From positions 12,455,001-12,519,000 of the forward strand of contig NC_083389.1 in assembly GCF_031755915.1 (NCBI RefSeq): a DNA stretch of 64,000 nucleotides, in the 5' to 3' direction. The DNA is from Ziziphus jujuba. Lineage: Eukaryota > Streptophyta > Magnoliopsida > Rosales > Rhamnaceae. The notes under the pieces were generated by a model. It worked only from the letters and a program-made list of their open reading frames with translations. It ran no database searches and was not told the DNA's origin. Every line of letters starts with the position of its first letter. Within the stretch, counting starts at the first letter, position 1. Both the position numbers and the translations under genes were made by a program. Below are positions 63,945 through 64,000 of the stretch, piece after piece.

Positions 63945-64000
63945 ATGGAAAACACTCGTCGGAGAAAAAGCTCCTCCGGCGAAGCATTCTCATTTCCTAG
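63945..64000 (+). CDS. Start of an unidentified gene, cut by the window edge
   Basis: ATG at 63,945 opens a frame starting MENTRRRKSSSGEAFSFP, basic and serine-rich, running off the window. GC content jumps relative to the preceding AT-rich DNA, and a TATA box lies just upstream. An in-frame ATG at 63,915 would add ten residues but sits closer to the TATA box than a usual transcription start, so 63,945 is preferred. The product is not recognised from 18 codons. Confidence 0.5.
   Translation, partial: MENTRRRKSSSGEAFSFP

Overview
This is a nuclear segment of a flowering plant, almost certainly a eudicot and possibly a woody rosid (the rosid placement is inference from general resemblance). 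The signs are AT-rich intergenic DNA full of (AT)n tracts, GT-AG introns, plant-only families (SBP-box factor with a miR156-type site, PSKR-type receptor kinase, MATE/DTX carriers, RbcX) and plant-type transposable elements. Bacterial ideas such as operons and ribosome binding sites do not apply.

Layout. 1-6.5 kb: a dead LINE split by a 2,970-bp solo-LTR-like element with a 5-bp target duplication. 6.6-6.8 kb: a tRNA-derived SINE with a 16-bp target duplication. 7-23.1 kb: a tandem family of MATE transporters on the minus strand. Only the copy at 20.2-23.1 kb is intact (7 exons, 491 aa). Another has lost its frame at several places, one is folded back on itself, and one or two survive only as flanking sequence plus an exon scrap. 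27.9-28.1 kb: a 50-codon Cys-rich/Lys-Glu-rich mini-gene (minus). 29.7-31.6 kb: a four-exon peroxisomal 3-hydroxyacyl-CoA dehydrogenase (minus). 32.5-33.2 kb: a MITE-like element. 37.5-40.7 kb: an intronless PSKR2-like receptor kinase (plus). 43.0-43.6 and 51.6-52.4 kb: two small paralogous LEA-like genes with mitochondrial-type presequences and ABRE-like promoter motifs. Between them sits a 5.93-kb Pack-MULE (43,896-49,825) with a 9-bp target duplication, carrying fragments of three unrelated host genes (a PPR gene, CTF18, RbcX) and a tandem array of about 255 bp per unit. 55.4-57.1 kb: a two-exon SPL gene with a miR156-type site in its 3' UTR. 58.0-60.4 kb: a five-exon PP2C (minus). 63.9 kb: the first codons of a further gene running off the window.

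The intact genes do not form one pathway. They cover detoxification export (MATE), peroxisomal acyl-CoA metabolism, peptide-hormone perception (PSKR), desiccation protection (LEA), phase change and flowering (SPL) and phosphatase signalling (PP2C). The most interesting parts are structural: the multi-gene Pack-MULE, the nested LINE/solo LTR, and the birth-and-death history of the MATE array. I saw no convincing novel multi-gene system. Exon boundaries were read by eye from GT-AG sites, frame closure and family resemblance; no search was run.
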